A stretch of DNA of 64,000 bases from Annona cherimola (GCA_030490835.1 CM059972.1:36435452-36499451); one strand, 5' to 3'. Positions 47,469 to 60,183 are shown, counted from the first letter of the stretch. Made by a program: numbers and translations. The notes: generated from the sequence alone by a model not told the origin.

Positions 47469-49055
47469 ATGGCCCCAAAAGCAAGACTTCCAAAGCTAGC
47501 AGTCAAAAAGCCAACCCAAAGGCCTGTGCCCAGACCTTCCCAATCTACCACTGAAGAAGATGTCCCTAGAAGACAGAGGACATCGGCAAAAAGGGCTAGA
47601 GAAGAACCCTCTACATCGACGGGTAGACGGGTTCGCTTCCAAACCACCACTCAATCAACCGATCGAGCTCCAAGGTCTGAAAGCCAACCTGAAAGCTCAT
47701 ACTCCTCAAGAATTCCAATCAAGAAGGGGCAAGTCTTGAAAATGCCCACAAACTACTTCAAGACCGAGCTGCAACATAGCCACTTCTACAAACACTTCTA
47801 TGAGCGAAATGTATTCATTCCTAAGATCATAGACTTCAAATTTCTGAGCGACTATGAGTTCGATATAGAAGAGCTGCTAGACTTCCAAGGTTGGACACAA
47901 CTGTTCAAATCCGACGAAAGGATCTATCCTGATCTCACAAGACTCTTCTACTATCTATGGGATGACACCAAGTTTTGCTCCTATGTCAAAGGCAGCGAGA
48001 TGTATCTGGGTTCTATAGATAACCCAGATCAAGATGTAGCTTTAATGAGAATAGGGAGCATTCTTCAAGTACCCTATGAAGAAGAACAACTTCCTAATGA
48101 CCTAACGATGGACAAAATCTACAATGAGCTGACAAAGAGCAACAAGTACCATGCGGGCACCAAATTCCTGCATTACATGGATCTTCCTCCCAGACTCAGG
48201 GTCATCCGTCTGCTAATCGCCCATTGTATCTTGCCAAAAGGAGGAGGAAGAAATCAACTCAATCCACAGGAAGCAATGATCTTATGGAAATTGGTTAATA
48301 AGGTAAAGATCAGTCTTCCTAGACTCTTTCTCGAAGCCTCGGCAAGTAAAAAGGATAACCCACGAGGCGTGCTACCCTACGGTTCCTGGATCACTAAGAT
48401 CCTTGAACGATTTGAGGTTGATATAGATGGGGAACCATTTGAAGTTCCCAAGACGACAAACGCCATCAACAAGGCTTTGCTCCAACGTATGAAGATCAAT
48501 CTGGAGCAGTTCAGGGATGATCGAATAAGGGAGAAGCTAGGCGAGCCAGTCCGAGAACCAGAGGACGAAGCACAAGCTGAGGGGGAGCAACCTCCAGAGG
48601 CATCGCCTGCACGACACGCATCTCCTGCATCTCACGGATCCGTTGCACCCGATAGAGCGCCTCCTACTTCATCACAAGAGGCGACGCTCCAGAGCATAAA
48701 GGCAGAAATCTCGGCTCTACGGGAAGAAATGGGTTACCAAGAAGATCGAATGACGAGTCTTGTGACCGAGGTGTTGACGGCGATCAACGACATGCATTCC
48801 CGACAGGATCGAATCGATCGGGAATTGCGTACCATCCGATATCATCTCGCCTCAGGCCGTCACAAGAAGCGACCCATGCCTGAACTTGATCCCTTCGAAT
48901 CGGGTTCAGTTCATCGCGAGCCTTCTCCCGCACCCGTTTCCTCCTTCTACTCATCAGCTCATGTCCGTCCCATCAAACAAACTCAGTCTGTCTATCCCAT
49001 TTCCCAATTTCAATTCACCAAGTCTTTGGTAATTGAATCATTTTTGATAGATTGA
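47469..49055 (+). CDS. Element C third ORF, 528 aa, putative plant transposon protein
   Basis: An intact ORF between pol and the polypurine tract, the place where SIRE-type elements carry an extra ORF often called env-like. The start context is CAAATCAATGGCC, and 300 bp of CT-rich leader precede it. Visible layout: residues 1-75 basic and Ser/Pro/Arg-rich with nuclear-signal-like RRQRTSAKRAREE; 95-350 a folded domain including RLRVIRLLIAHCILPKGG and LPYGSWITKILERFEVDI, which matches my memory of the 'putative plant transposon protein' domain found in many plant retroelements; 355-402 an acidic then Ala/Pro/Ser-rich linker; 404-462 a coiled coil; then a short tail. I see no signal peptide, membrane segment or envelope feature. 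Its role is unknown; a nucleic-acid-binding or structural helper is possible. Its integrity contrasts with the broken gag and pol beside it. Confidence 0.85.
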   Translation: MAPKARLPKLAVKKPTQRPVPRPSQSTTEEDVPRRQRTSAKRAREEPSTSTGRRVRFQTTTQSTDRAPRSESQPESSYSSRIPIKKGQVLKMPTNYFKTELQHSHFYKHFYERNVFIPKIIDFKFLSDYEFDIEELLDFQGWTQLFKSDERIYPDLTRLFYYLWDDTKFCSYVKGSEMYLGSIDNPDQDVALMRIGSILQVPYEEEQLPNDLTMDKIYNELTKSNKYHAGTKFLHYMDLPPRLRVIRLLIAHCILPKGGGRNQLNPQEAMILWKLVNKVKISLPRLFLEASASKKDNPRGVLPYGSWITKILERFEVDIDGEPFEVPKTTNAINKALLQRMKINLEQFRDDRIREKLGEPVREPEDEAQAEGEQPPEASPARHASPASHGSVAPDRAPPTSSQEATLQSIKAEISALREEMGYQEDRMTSLVTEVLTAINDMHSRQDRIDRELRTIRYHLASGRHKKRPMPELDPFESGSVHREPSPAPVSSFYSSAHVRPIKQTQSVYPISQFQFTKSLVIESFLID

Positions 49056-49334
49056 CAAAAACGGGGAGATAGAATAGAAATTGAGTAGAATTTTTTGTTA
49101 TTTTGGGTTGGGTAGTTTGTATTTAGGAGTTTCATTCCTTTTGCTTTACATCGTAAATTGAAAACATGAATGATATGAAACTTGCTTATGATTGAAATGT
49201 GCTTATATGAATTGAATGATTGCTAAAAATCTGTTTTGAAAGTTATGGAATGATTGCTTATACTCTGTTTTCGAAGACTATTTAAATGCATCCATCTTGA
49301 AAGGTATAAGCTCAATTTAGTTTTGTCAATCATC
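49056..49334 (+). other. Element C 3' untranslated stretch
   Basis: A gene-free interval from the ORF3 stop to the polypurine tract. Moderately AT-rich, with a diverged repetition of TGAATGATTGCT and GAATGATTGCTTAT near 49215 and 49250. It ends TTTTGTCAATCATC before the PPT. Confidence 0.7.
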
Positions 49335-49348
49335 AAAAAGGGGGAGAT
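49335..49348 (+). other. Element C polypurine tract
   Basis: AAAAAGGGGGAGAT directly before the 3' LTR, the plus-strand primer expected for this family. Unlike A and D, this copy has a single such run. Confidence 0.95.
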
Positions 49349-51011
49349 TGTTGGAAACAATACTTCAAAAGAAAGTAAAATTGACCAAAGATTAAGTTTT
49401 GATGATTAACAACAACTAACTTGAGTATATTTAAAGGACTAATGAGTTTGCCATTTGTTTTAAGGAACTTAAGTTGCCAAGTCGATCCCCAAGTCGACTT
49501 GGACTTCGACTTAGGGTGAAGTCGATCCCAAAGTCGACTTAACTATCGACTTGAGAAAGAACCTCAAAGGCAAAATCAACTTGCAGGTGAAGTCGCATCC
49601 CAAGTCGACTCCACATGCGACTTGGGAAGCCAAGTCGCAAACGAAGTCGACCTCGCTATCGACTTCAAACATAAAAAACTGTCCAGAGCTGAATTTTGGG
49701 GCATGAAGCTGCCCAAGTCGCAGGCCAAGTCGACTCCAGGTGCGACTTGGGTGAAGTCGCAGACAAAGTCGACTTCATCCGCGACTTGAGAAGTTCAGAC
49801 TTCAAAGATACAGTTTCAAAGCCTATTCAAGGAATCTCTCACTCAAGTTCAAAGCAGAGATTCAAGATGGAGATCAAATCAAGTCTATCAAGTCTTAAAG
49901 ACCAACTGAGTCAAATGCAAAGCAAGGCGCATGATTCAAAACTCAGGCTCTCCTAAGAATCATCAAGGAAACAAGCCAAGCAAGATAGAGCAAGATCAAA
50001 TGAAGAACAAAGCATATTTTGCAAAGACCAAGTCAAGTCGCACCCCAAGTCGACTCCATGATCGACTTGAGTTGAAGTCGGAAGCCAAAGTCGACTCAAG
50101 ACTCAGACTTTGAAACGGACAAGGTGAAGTCGCACCCGAAGTCGACTTCACATGCGACTTGGGTCAAGATGATACCCAAGTCGACCCTGACTGAAACTTG
50201 AAGTTGCGACGGAGAAGCGAAGTCGCACCCGAAGTCGACTCCATCTGCGACTTGGGCGAAGTCGCATCCGAAGTCGACTCCACATGCGACTTGGGTCGCA
50301 ACGGTCGGAATTTATTCGAACGTTGGCGCATTAAATGCGCGCCACCTACCCTCTAACGTTCGGATTCCCTCCAAAATTATAAAAGGCATTCATGGTAGAC
50401 GGGGGAGGTAGCTGGAAAATCATTAAGAGTGCATAACTACCATCTACAAGAGCTTTAAAGAGATCAAGCTAACCAAAGAGGAAGAACTTTGCTTCAAACT
50501 GCAAGAGCTCAACCACTGATCATACAAAGCCACTTCAACAAGTTCTTCTCTACGCCAAACTGCTTCTACACATCTGTAAAGTGTAGTTTTCTTATTGTTT
50601 CTGTTGTATGTGTTAAACTTGATTTAGTTTGAGGAACTAAGATCAAGTGTAAGCAAAGTAGTGTGTGATTGGAGTGTGACTCATCACCGACTTGTGCTGT
50701 GTTTTGTTGATGTCACCTAGAGCTGGAATCTAGAAGAGAGCAGTGGCTCTAATTGTATTGAGAGAATACAATAGTGGAACCCAAGTCACAGGGAGTGTGA
50801 GGTTGGAAGAGTGGAGTAGGGAGGTTGCCCGAACCACTATAAAAATCCTGTGTGCTTGATTTATACTTCTGCTATTTACATTGCTTTCCATTTCGTTTCT
50901 TCATTAAGGGGACTGGATTAATCCGGAGATAAGCTTCTGTTTAAGATATAATTTTTAAATACCCAATTCACCCCTCCCCTCTTGGGTTTTGCCATCAACT
51001 CGGGACCAACA
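49349..51011 (+). repeat. Element C 3' LTR
   Basis: 1,663 bp, the same length as its partner. GTCGAC arrays at about 49467-49786 and 50026-50296, dyad 50317-50362, TATA box 50378-50384. Followed by duplication CCTTG (51012-51016). Confidence 0.95.
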
Positions 51012-53563
51012 CCTTGCTCCTTAGAATTTTTTCTCAAAAACATCCCTTACACATGTGGTCATTTTCCCTTATGTAAGGCTGGATTTTTCCAGCTTTGTGG
51101 GCCCAATTTGCCACATCAATTAGCAGGTAATTAAAGCATGTTTATCCCCTTTGATGACATGGCAAAATATGGTCCAAGTAAATTTGATAATTATCTATCA
51201 AAAATCCATCAAACATCCATGCATTGATGCTCATGTTGCTGTCCACACATCAACGTCCATATGCAGCAGCCTTTTTGCATTTTTTTCCAAAAAATGCAGC
51301 TTTATTTAATGGTCATTTAATCACCCTAGCAATTAGCTCAATTTGGGGTAAATTTATCATAAATAAAAAATCACAAAAAAATCCAAAAGTTTCCTTGAAC
51401 GTCCACCTCTCTCCCTTGCTCCATTGCTGTCCACTTGATGATCACATGCATATGGCCTTGATTTGTCATCTTTGGCCACAATTTTCAACCCAATTTAATC
51501 ACTCATTTATTAACCTTGATTCCATAGCCAACTTAGGTGTGGACTTTATAAATAAAAGATAAAAAATCCACTTTTGGAAGCTCTTAGTCGTCCACTCTAT
51601 GCCATGTCTATATACCTCCCTTAAGCTTAGCCATTAGCTCCTTAATTCCCATATTAATGCAGTGGATTTTTTCATGGATTTTTTCATTTTAGGTAATTCA
51701 TAAAATTCACTTGTAATTACCTCCTTTTGTCACCTCATTTTTGCATTAATTATTTACTTAATTACTTTAACTTTAACATAAATGCATGTTACTTTAAGGA
51801 TACAAAAAGTCAAAAGATGTACACCCATTTTTGTGCAAGCCTAATCCCAAAATCATTAGCTTGATAAAATCCTTTCATAGCCTTAATCTCGTAATTTTAA
51901 TCGTCCATGTCAAATTTTGTCTCAATCCGACTTTTCTAGCTTAAGTTATGATCTTTTGAAGTCATCTTTGGACTTTGGATGGTGATGATCGATTTTCACA
52001 CTAATCCCATCCAAATTTTTATAATCTAACTTTTTCATAAGATTAAGCACGAAATTATGTAGTTTCCTTTCAATTTTCATCTTAATCCGCCTTATAGGAG
52101 TCAAGTTGTGGATTTTTTAATATTTTCCAACTTGGCTCTATAATTAGCCTTTTAATTTCCATTAATCACATTATGGAAATTAAATTAATTTTTCATGGCA
52201 CACTAATCCTTTTCAATCCTCATTAGACCACTTTAATCATATTAACCCATATCGACTTATAATGATTGATTTAATCATCATTCATAACCTTTGACCTAAT
52301 TGTCATAAATCATCAATATTGCAAATAAATCATTCATAATTTAATCAACTCATACATGAATCCTATGTAGGTCAGTGTTTCACATCTTGATAAAGCAAGT
52401 TCAAATCATTTCAATATTTGTCAATAAAATAGCATTTGGAAATGCTTAATAAAGCATCATTATAAAGCACTTGTAATCATTTCGAGATTTGAAATGAAAT
52501 CAATATTTTCAAAAGGTCGCTTACTTACTTGAATTCACTTCTGTTTCTTTCGTCAATCTTTTCTTTGCCCTTGCCTATATACATAAGAATGACATTGCAT
52601 TCATAATCATAATTTCATATGTTTGCACATCATATACTTTTCCAACCCACATAGTTTCTATCAACTTACTTAACCCACTTTCCTTTCAAGTTGGGTGTCC
52701 ATTTTGCAATTCCTACATTAGTATAACTTGTGCTTCTATAGAACCCATTCCTTTCAAATCCACCTCTAATAGTTTAAACGCTCATAATCACTTATGATAT
52801 TTGTTTATATCCATTTTTAAGTTAAATTCCAACACAAAAATATGGAATTTAACATTTATTTAAATTTATTCCTCAATCTGTCCATAATGCTGAAATCAGA
52901 TACACTGATCTCTCTAATTTTTGAATTATGATCAAATCAAGTAATTTAAAACTTAAATTTCTATAATACCTTAATAACCATATTAATTAACCAAAATAAA
53001 TATTTCCAGCACAAAATATTAAGAATTTATATTTATGTTGGTATTTTTACTCTGCTGGACAACAACATCTATTTTCAAACAGTTCAAATAAAGTTAATTA
53101 TTAGGTATATTTATACCTTAAAAAATTACTTTTTATTTTTTCGAGTGATATTTAAGATGTCTTATATATCATATAAAATTTTCAGCACAAAAAGTCTTGT
53201 ATAAAAATTATTAAAAATCATTTGGTCAGATGATCCTGACATCTGTTCAACCCTGTTCAGGTTAATTTTCTTGGATTTTTAATTGGTAAATTTATTATAC
53301 TTTTAATCTAAAAATTTTATCGACCCTTAATCACCCTATCATGGGTTCTCACACAAAGTTTCATGCTAACACTCGTTTATTTACTATTTCTTTCATATTT
53401 TTCTTTCCTATTCCACATTCACTATATATAAGTGTAGATTAGATAGATGGGCTGATTAATAACCAAATAAAAATTTATAAATAAACCTATTTAATTAGGC
53501 CTATTTTAAACTGGGGACATGTTAATAAACCACTACATACCTGAATTTTATGAGAGGAATTAA

Positions 53564-56500
53564 TGTTGGTCCCGAGTTAATGGCAAAACCCAAGAGGGGA
53601 GGGGTGAATTGGGTATTTAAAAATTTTCAACTTAAACAGAAACTTTACCCCGAATTAATCTAGTCCCCTTAATGAAGAAACGAAATAGAAAGCAATGTAA
53701 TGTAAAGAGCAGAAATATAAATCAAACACACAAGATTTTTATAGTGGTTCGGGCAACCTCCCTACTCCACTCTTCCAAGCTCACACTCCTTTGTGACTTG
53801 GGTTCCACTATTGTATTCCTCAAATACAATTAGAGCCACTGCTCTCTTCTAGATTCCAGCTCTAGGGAGCTTCAACAAATCTCGGCACAAGTAGGTGATC
53901 AGTTCCACTCCAATCACACACTACTTTGCTTTTACTTGATCTTAGTTCCTCAAACTAAATCAAGTTCAACACAAACAAATGAAATAATAAAAGAATCTAC
54001 ACTTTACAGATGTGTAGTAGCAATTTGGCGCAGAGAAGAACTCGTAGTATTGGCTTAGAAGATTCAGAAGTTGGGCTCTTGCAGTTTGAAGCAAAGTTCT
54101 TCTTCTTTGAATGACTTGATCTCTTTAAAGCTCTTGTAGATGGGAGTTAAGCACACTTAATGATTCTCAGCTACTTCCCTCGTCCATAATGAATGCCTTT
54201 TATAATTGTGGAGGGAATCCGAACGTTTGAAGGTAGGTGCGCGCATTTAATGCGCCAACGTTCGAAAATTATCCAACCGTTGCGACCCAAGTCCCAGGCG
54301 GAGTCGACTTCGGATGCGACTTCGCCCAAGTTGCAGATGGAGTCGACTTCGGGTGCGACTTCGCCTTTCGTTAGCGACTTCAAGTTCCAGGTTGGGTCGA
54401 CTTGGGTATCGACTTGACCCAAGTCGCAAGTGGAGTCGACTTCGGTGTGCGACTTCACTTCGTCAGTTGTCTTGATGAGCTTGAATAATTCCGGGATGCT
54501 TTGTTCCTTCATGCCTTTATTTCCTTTGCATTTTTCATGTCTTTCCTTTTGAATTATTGTCTTCATTTTAGCTTGCTTTTATTTGCTCCATGTTTTGTAA
54601 GCCTATGATCTTGAATAACTTCTTGGTCAAGCTTATGCATTTTGTTTTGAACTTGGATTAGTCTTCATAGCTTGAATTTCTTCATCTTGAGATATGCGTG
54701 GAGCTTTGCTTTGGACTTGATAGATTTAAGTTGATCTTGCACCTTTGATTTGGTTTTGAGAACACTCAAGTTGACTCTTGGAATGACCTTGAAACTGCAT
54801 CTTTGAGTTTGAGAGCATCAAGTCGAACTTGGGGTCGACTTCGTCTACGACTTTACCCAAGTCGCAACTGGAGTCGACTTCGTTTGCGACTTCGGCATTT
54901 TACTGTCCCGAATTCGTCTCTGGAGTGTTTTTCCCGTCTGAAGTCGATGCTGGAGTCGACTTCGTTTGCGACTTGGCTTCCCAAGTCGCAAGTGGAGTCG
55001 ACTTGGCCTGCGACTTCACCTGCTCTTCTCCCAAATGTTGGAAACAATACTTCAAAACAAAGTAAAATTGACCAAAGATTAAGTTTTGATGATTAACAAC
55101 AACTAACTTGAGTATATTTAAAGGACTAATGAGTTTTCCATTTGTTTTAAGGAACTTAAGTAGCCAAGTCGATCCCCAAGTCGACTTGGACTTCGACTTA
55201 GAGTGAAGTCGATCCCAAAGTCGACTTAACTATCGACTTGAGAAAGAACCTCAAAGGCAAAACCAACTTACAGGTGAAGTCGCATTCCAAGTCGACTCCA
55301 CATGCGACTTGAGAAGCCAAGTCGCAAACGAAGTCGACCTCGCTATCGACTTCAAACATGAAAAACTGTCCAGAGTTGAATTTCGGGGAACGAAGCTGCC
55401 CAAGTCGCTGGCCAAGTCGACTCCAGGTGCGACTTGGGTGAAGTCGCAAACAAAGTCGACTTCATCCGCGACTTGAGAAGTTCAGACTTCAAAGATGCAG
55501 TTTCAAAGCCTATTCAAGGAATCCCTCACTCAAGATCAAAGCAAAGCTTCAAGATCAAGATCAAATCAAGTCTATCAAGTCTTAAAGACCAACTGAGTCA
55601 AATGCAAAGCAAGGCGCATGATTCAAAACTCAGGCTCTCCTAAAAATCATCAAGGAAACAAGCCAAGCAAGATAGAGGAAGATCAAATGAAGAACAAAGC
55701 GTATTTTGCAAAGACCAAGTCAAGTCGCAACCCAAGTCGACTCCATGATCGACTTGGGTTGAAGTCTAAAGCCAAAGTCGACTCAAGACTTAGACTTGGA
55801 ACCTGACAAGGTGAAGTCGCACCCGAAGTCGACTTCACCTGCGACTTGGGTCAAGTTGATGCCCAAGTCGACCTTGACTGAAACTTGAAGCTGCGACGGA
55901 AAAGCGAAGTCGCACCCGAAGTCGACTCCATCTGCGACTTGGGAGAAGTCGCATCCGAAGTCGACTCCACATGCGACTTGGGTCGCAACGGTCGGAATTT
56001 ATTTCGAACGTTGGCGCATTAAATGCGCGCCACCTACCCTCTAACGTTCGGATTCCCTCCAAAATTATAAATAGCATTCATGGTGGACGAGGGAAGTAGC
56101 TGAAAATCATTAAGAGTGCATAACTACCATCTACAAGAGCTTTAAAGAGATCAAGCTAACCAAAGAGGAAGAACTTTGCTTCAAACTGCAAGAGCTCAAC
56201 TACTGATCATACAAAGCCACTTCAAACAAGTTCTTCTCTGCGCCAAACTGCTTCTACACATCTGTAAAGTGTAGTTTTCTTATTGTTTCTGTTATATATG
56301 TTAAACTTGATTTAGTTTGAGGAACTAAGATCAAGTGTAAGCAAAGTAGTGTGTGATTGGAGTGTGACTCATCACCTACTTGTGCTGTGTTTTTTTGATG
56401 CCACCTAGAGCTGGAATCTAGAAGAGAGCAGTGGCTCTAATTGTATTGAGAGAATACAATAGTGGAACCCAAGTCACAAGGAGTGTGAGCTTGGAAGAGT

Positions 56501-56903
56501 GGAGTAGGGAGGTTGCCCGAACCACTATAAAAATCCTGTGTGCTTGATTTATACTTCTGTTATTTACATTGCTTTCCATTTCGTTTCTTCATTAAGGGGA
56601 CTGGATTAATCAGGGGATAAGCTTCCGTTTAAGATATAATTTTTAAATACCCAATTCACCCCTCCCCTCTTGGGTTTTGCCATTAACTCGGGACCAACAC
56701 CAATTTCATCTCTGGAGTGTTTTGGCACTTTGAAGTCGATCTTGGAGTCGACTTGGGGAACGACTTGGCCTTCCATGCTTTATTTTCTTCAAATGTATAT
56801 CCCTTAAACATTTCCACAAATGTGTTAGTAGCCAAGACTTACTCAAATTGATTTGTTAATCATCAAAACATATATTTAGCTTGTTTTCCACATATTTCCA
56901 ACA
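53564..56903 (-). repeat. Element D 3' LTR, split by solo LTR L
   Basis: Pieces 53564-55035 and 56705-56903 join to 1,671 bp. GTCGAC blocks are at about 54290-54450 and 54833-55015. It ends TTTCCAACA, next to the polypurine tract. A one-base difference in the GGCGCGCA region (near 54238) accounts for the length difference from its partner. Confidence 0.92.
55036..56699 (+). mobile_element. Copia solo LTR L, 1.66 kb, nested in D's LTR
   Basis: TGTTGGAAACA ... GGGACCAACA, 1,664 bp, almost the same as the LTRs of element C and in the opposite orientation to D. Flanks are CCAAA (55031-55035) and CCAAT (56700-56704); the undisturbed right LTR of D reads CCAAT here, so the left flank has one mutation. 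It carries GTCGAC arrays (about 55155-55470 and 55725-55985), the dyad, and TATAAATA in place of TATAAAA. With no internal part, it is a recombination product of a C-type element. Confidence 0.93.
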
Positions 56904-57159
56904 ATCTCCCCCTTTTTTATGATTGACAAAACCGATTTGAGTGTATACCTTTCAATTTCTTAAAAAATAACATGCTCAGTTTGTATTTTGAAATTTTATC
57001 ATACTTATGCTCATGCAAAATTTCAAGTTGAAAACATTCAACAAACATATCCTACTCTTCTCCCCCTCAAATCCTACTCTTCTCCCCCTTTTTGTCAATA
57101 TATCAAAAAGTTAGAGGGTAAAGTAAGAGACAGGTGGGTGTGCTCCCCCTCAGTTTGTG
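56904..57159 (-). other. Element D polypurine tract and PPT-like runs
   Basis: PPT at 56904-56918 (element sense AAAAAAGGGGGAGAT), then further AGGGGGAG runs near 57060, 57080 and 57143 before the pol stop codon. It has fewer repeats than the equivalent region of element A. Confidence 0.85.
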
Positions 57160-60100
57160 CTAAGTTATTTCAATCATTCCCATGTCATTTCTAATCTTAT
57201 AAAAGGGTTCTTTTGCTAGAGGTTTTGTGAATATATCTGCAATTTGATCTTCAGTTCTTACATATTCCAAACATATGTCATGATTTTCTACATGTTCTCT
57301 AATAAAATGGTGTCTAAGGTCTATATGTTTGGTCCTAGAATGCAATACTGGATTTTTGGTTAGACATATGGCACTAGTATTATCACATCTTATGGGTATA
57401 TCTTTAAAATCCATGCCATAGTCCCTAAGTTGCTGTTTCATCCAAAGTAATTGGGCACAACAGCTCCCGACGGCAATGTATTTGGCTTCCGCCGTAAATA
57501 GAGCAACACTAGTTTGTTTTCTTGAAACCCATGAGACCAACATACTTCCAAGAAATTGACATGTTTCACTATTACTTTTTCTATCCACTTTGTAACCGGC
57601 AAAATCCGCATCCGAGTAGCCGATTAGATCAAAATTAGAGCACTTTGAATACCAAAGTCCTATATTGGTAGTGTCTACTAAGTATTTGAAAATTCTTTTC
57701 ACAGCTACCAAGTGTGATTCTTTTGGACATGATTGAAATATAGAGCACATACACACACTAAATAATATATCAGGCCTAGAAGCAGTTAAATACAATAAAG
57801 AACCTATCATGCTTCTATACAATTTTAAATCAATTGTTTTTCCTTTATCATCTTTGTCAATTTTGATTGTTGAGCTCATAGGCGTGTTTGCCCCTTTGCT
57901 ATTCTCCATGCCAAACTTCTTCAGCATTTCTTTGATATACTTGGACTGGTTAATGAAGATTCCTTCATTTAGTTGCTTGATTTGCAGTCCAAGGAAGAAA
58001 TTCAGCTCTCCCATCATGCTCATCTCAAATTCTTTCTGCATAAGCTCAGAAAATTCTTGACAAAGACTCTCATTAGTAGCACCGAAAATGATATCATCAA
58101 CATAAATTTGAATGATCAATATGTCCTTTTCTTTATACTTGATAAACAAAGTGGTGTTTACCTTTCCTTTTTGAAAATCATGATCAATCAAAAATTTGCT
58201 CAATCGATCATACCAAGCCCTTGGAGCTTGTTTTAATCCATATAATGCTTTGGTTAACTTGTATACAAATTTAGATTGATCTTTTTCCTCAAATCCAGGT
58301 GGTTGTTCTACATACATCTCTTCATTTATATATCCATTCAGAAATGCACTTTTAACATCCATTTGAAACAATTTAAAGTTCATGTGAGATGAAAAAGCTA
58401 ATAAGATGCGAATTGCTTCCAATCTAGCAACCGGGGCATAGAATTCCTCAAAATCTATTCCTTCTTCTTGTGAGTATCCTTTTGCCACAAGTCTAGCTTT
58501 GTTTCTCACTACAAGTCCACTTTCGTCTAATTTGTTCCTAAAGACCCACTTGGTGCCAATAACAGTATAATCGTTTGGTCTAGGAACAAGGTGCCAAACT
58601 TGGTTTCTTTCAAATTGATTTAGCTCTTCTTGCATTGCTATAATCCAGTTCTCATCATCAAGAGCTTGATCAATATTAGAAGGTTCAATTTTAGATACAA
58701 AAGCGTATTGTCCATAAACATTTTGTTTTGATCTTCTAGTTTTCACACCTTCATATACATTCCCTATAACTTGTTTAATTGGATGGGCATGTTTGAATTT
58801 CAAATCTGTTGGAGGTTTGTAGGAATTATTACCTTCACTTACCCTTTCCTCCATGGAATCTTCTTGCTTTTCCATATGCAGTTTTTCAAGACTACTTGTT
58901 ATATCATCTGCATCACTTAAATCATCTTTTCTTTTGAAGCAAGGGTTAGTTTCATCAAAAACAACATGTATGGACTCTTCTACAACTTGGTTTCGTTTAT
59001 TGAATACTCTATATGCTTTGCTATTTGATGAGTAACCAAGAAATATTGCCTCATCACTTTTGGCATCTAATTTTCCCAAGTTGGTTTTTCCATTGTTCAA
59101 AACATAACATGTGCATCCAAAAGCATGAAAATAAGAGATATTTGGTTTTCTTCCTTTCCATAGCTCATATGAGGTCTTTTTCAAGATTGCTCTAATGGTA
59201 ACTCGATTTAAAACATGACAAGCTGTACTTACAGCTTCACCCCAAAATTTCTTGGATAATTTACTCTCATTTAGCATTGTTCTAGCCATCTCTTATATAG
59301 TTCTGTTTTTCCTTTCAACTACTCCATTTTGTTGTGGAGTTCTTGGTGCAGAAAATGTGTGATGAATTCCTTTTTCATTACATAACTCTATGAATCGTTT
59401 GTTTTCAAATTCACCACCATGATCACTTCTTATAGACATAATAGTACTTTATTTTTCATTTTGCACCAAATTTACAAAAGTTGAAAACATAGAGAAGGCT
59501 TCATCTTTGCTAGCTAAGAGAATTATCCATGCGAATCTTGAAAAATCATCAACAATCACAAATACATATTTCTTTCCACCAATGGTTAAAATATCGGATG
59601 ACCCATATAGATCCATGTGTAGCAATTCAAGTGGCCTAGTGGTGGAGATTTCCTTTTTGGTAGAGAAAGGCGTCTTAGGTTGTTTAGATAATTGACATGC
59701 CTTGCAAATTTTGTCTTTGTCATATTTCAACTTTTGCAAGCCTTCTACCAAACTCTTTTTCCATAGGGTCTTTATATTTCCCATGTTTATATGTCCAAGC
59801 CTTTTATGCCAAACCCATGGATCATTATCAATGGCCATAAGACATTGACCGTCTAGTTCATCAAGTGAAACCAAATATACATTTCCATGTCTTTTTCTAC
59901 TAAACATGATATGTTCTCCATCAAATACATTACATATAGATGATTCAAACACAACCTTGTATCCTTTATCACATAATTGACTAATACTCATTAGATTGTG
60001 CTTGAGTCCTTCAACAAACAAAACATCCTCCATGCATGCATTTGAAATACTGTAAATGTTTCCTTTACCTTTAATTTTACCTTTCTCGTTATTGCCAAAA

Positions 60101-60183
60101 GCTACCGTTCCGTCGTTGCAAGGCTTAAGTTTGTGAAATAGATTTCTTTCTCCGGTCATATGCCTTGAACAACCGTTGTCCAT
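57160..60183 (-). pseudogene. pol: Element D pol, two nonsense codons, altered active sites
   Basis: Same 1,008-codon span as A. Stops at 59449-59451 (CAA to TAA, within integrase) and 59290-59292 (CAA to TAA, after [11 protein letters not shown]). The remaining 709 codons from 59289 to 57160 are open through RT (YVDDIIFGA) and RNase H. The protease motif reads DNGCSRHM instead of DSGCSRHM. RNase H reads TAEAKYIAV where other copies read TAEAEYIAA or TAESEYIAA, replacing a Glu in the conserved motif with Lys. Either substitution would be expected to damage catalysis. Confidence 0.92.

Larger units (their letters stand above)
40773..51011 (+). mobile_element. Copia element C, full length, with a third ORF
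   Basis: 10,239 bp, with two 1,663-bp LTRs (TGTTGGAAACA ... GGGACCAACA), exact duplication CCTTG (40768-40772 and 51012-51016), primer site, gag-pol, ORF3 and polypurine tract. I counted about 18 LTR differences by eye, about 1%. It is the only copy here with ORF3. Relative to B, 458 bp covering the 3' part of gag are missing, which joins gag and pol in one frame. Two nonsense codons (43534-43536 and 46102-46104) break that frame, so the copy is probably not autonomous although ORF3 is intact. Confidence 0.95.
36255..52384 (-). mobile_element. LTR copy H (family of E), inserted in copy I
   Basis: Starts TGTGGCGCCCCAGCCC and ends GTGTTTCACA. The flanks are TCATG (36250-36254) and TCTTG (52385-52389), a 5-bp duplication with one mismatch. 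Its own sequence is 36255-38965, 40706-40772 and 51017-52384, about 4.15 kb, interrupted by K2 and element C. Words CACACGGCGGGC near 36334 and ACTCAATAAGCAAGC near 36796 match E, F and I. I see no hairpin array of the E type in it. No primer site or coding sequence of its own, so it is another solo LTR. Confidence 0.75.

Noticed and set aside
46880..47650. 256-codon minus-strand frame opposite the ORF3 leader
   Set aside because: It is antisense to the GTCGAC block and CT-rich leader; its composition follows the repeat and the purine-rich antisense strand.
47469..49055. ORF3 as a retroviral-type envelope protein
   Set aside because: No signal peptide, transmembrane segment, or Cys pattern is visible; the N-terminus is basic and nuclear-like and the C-terminus is a coiled coil.
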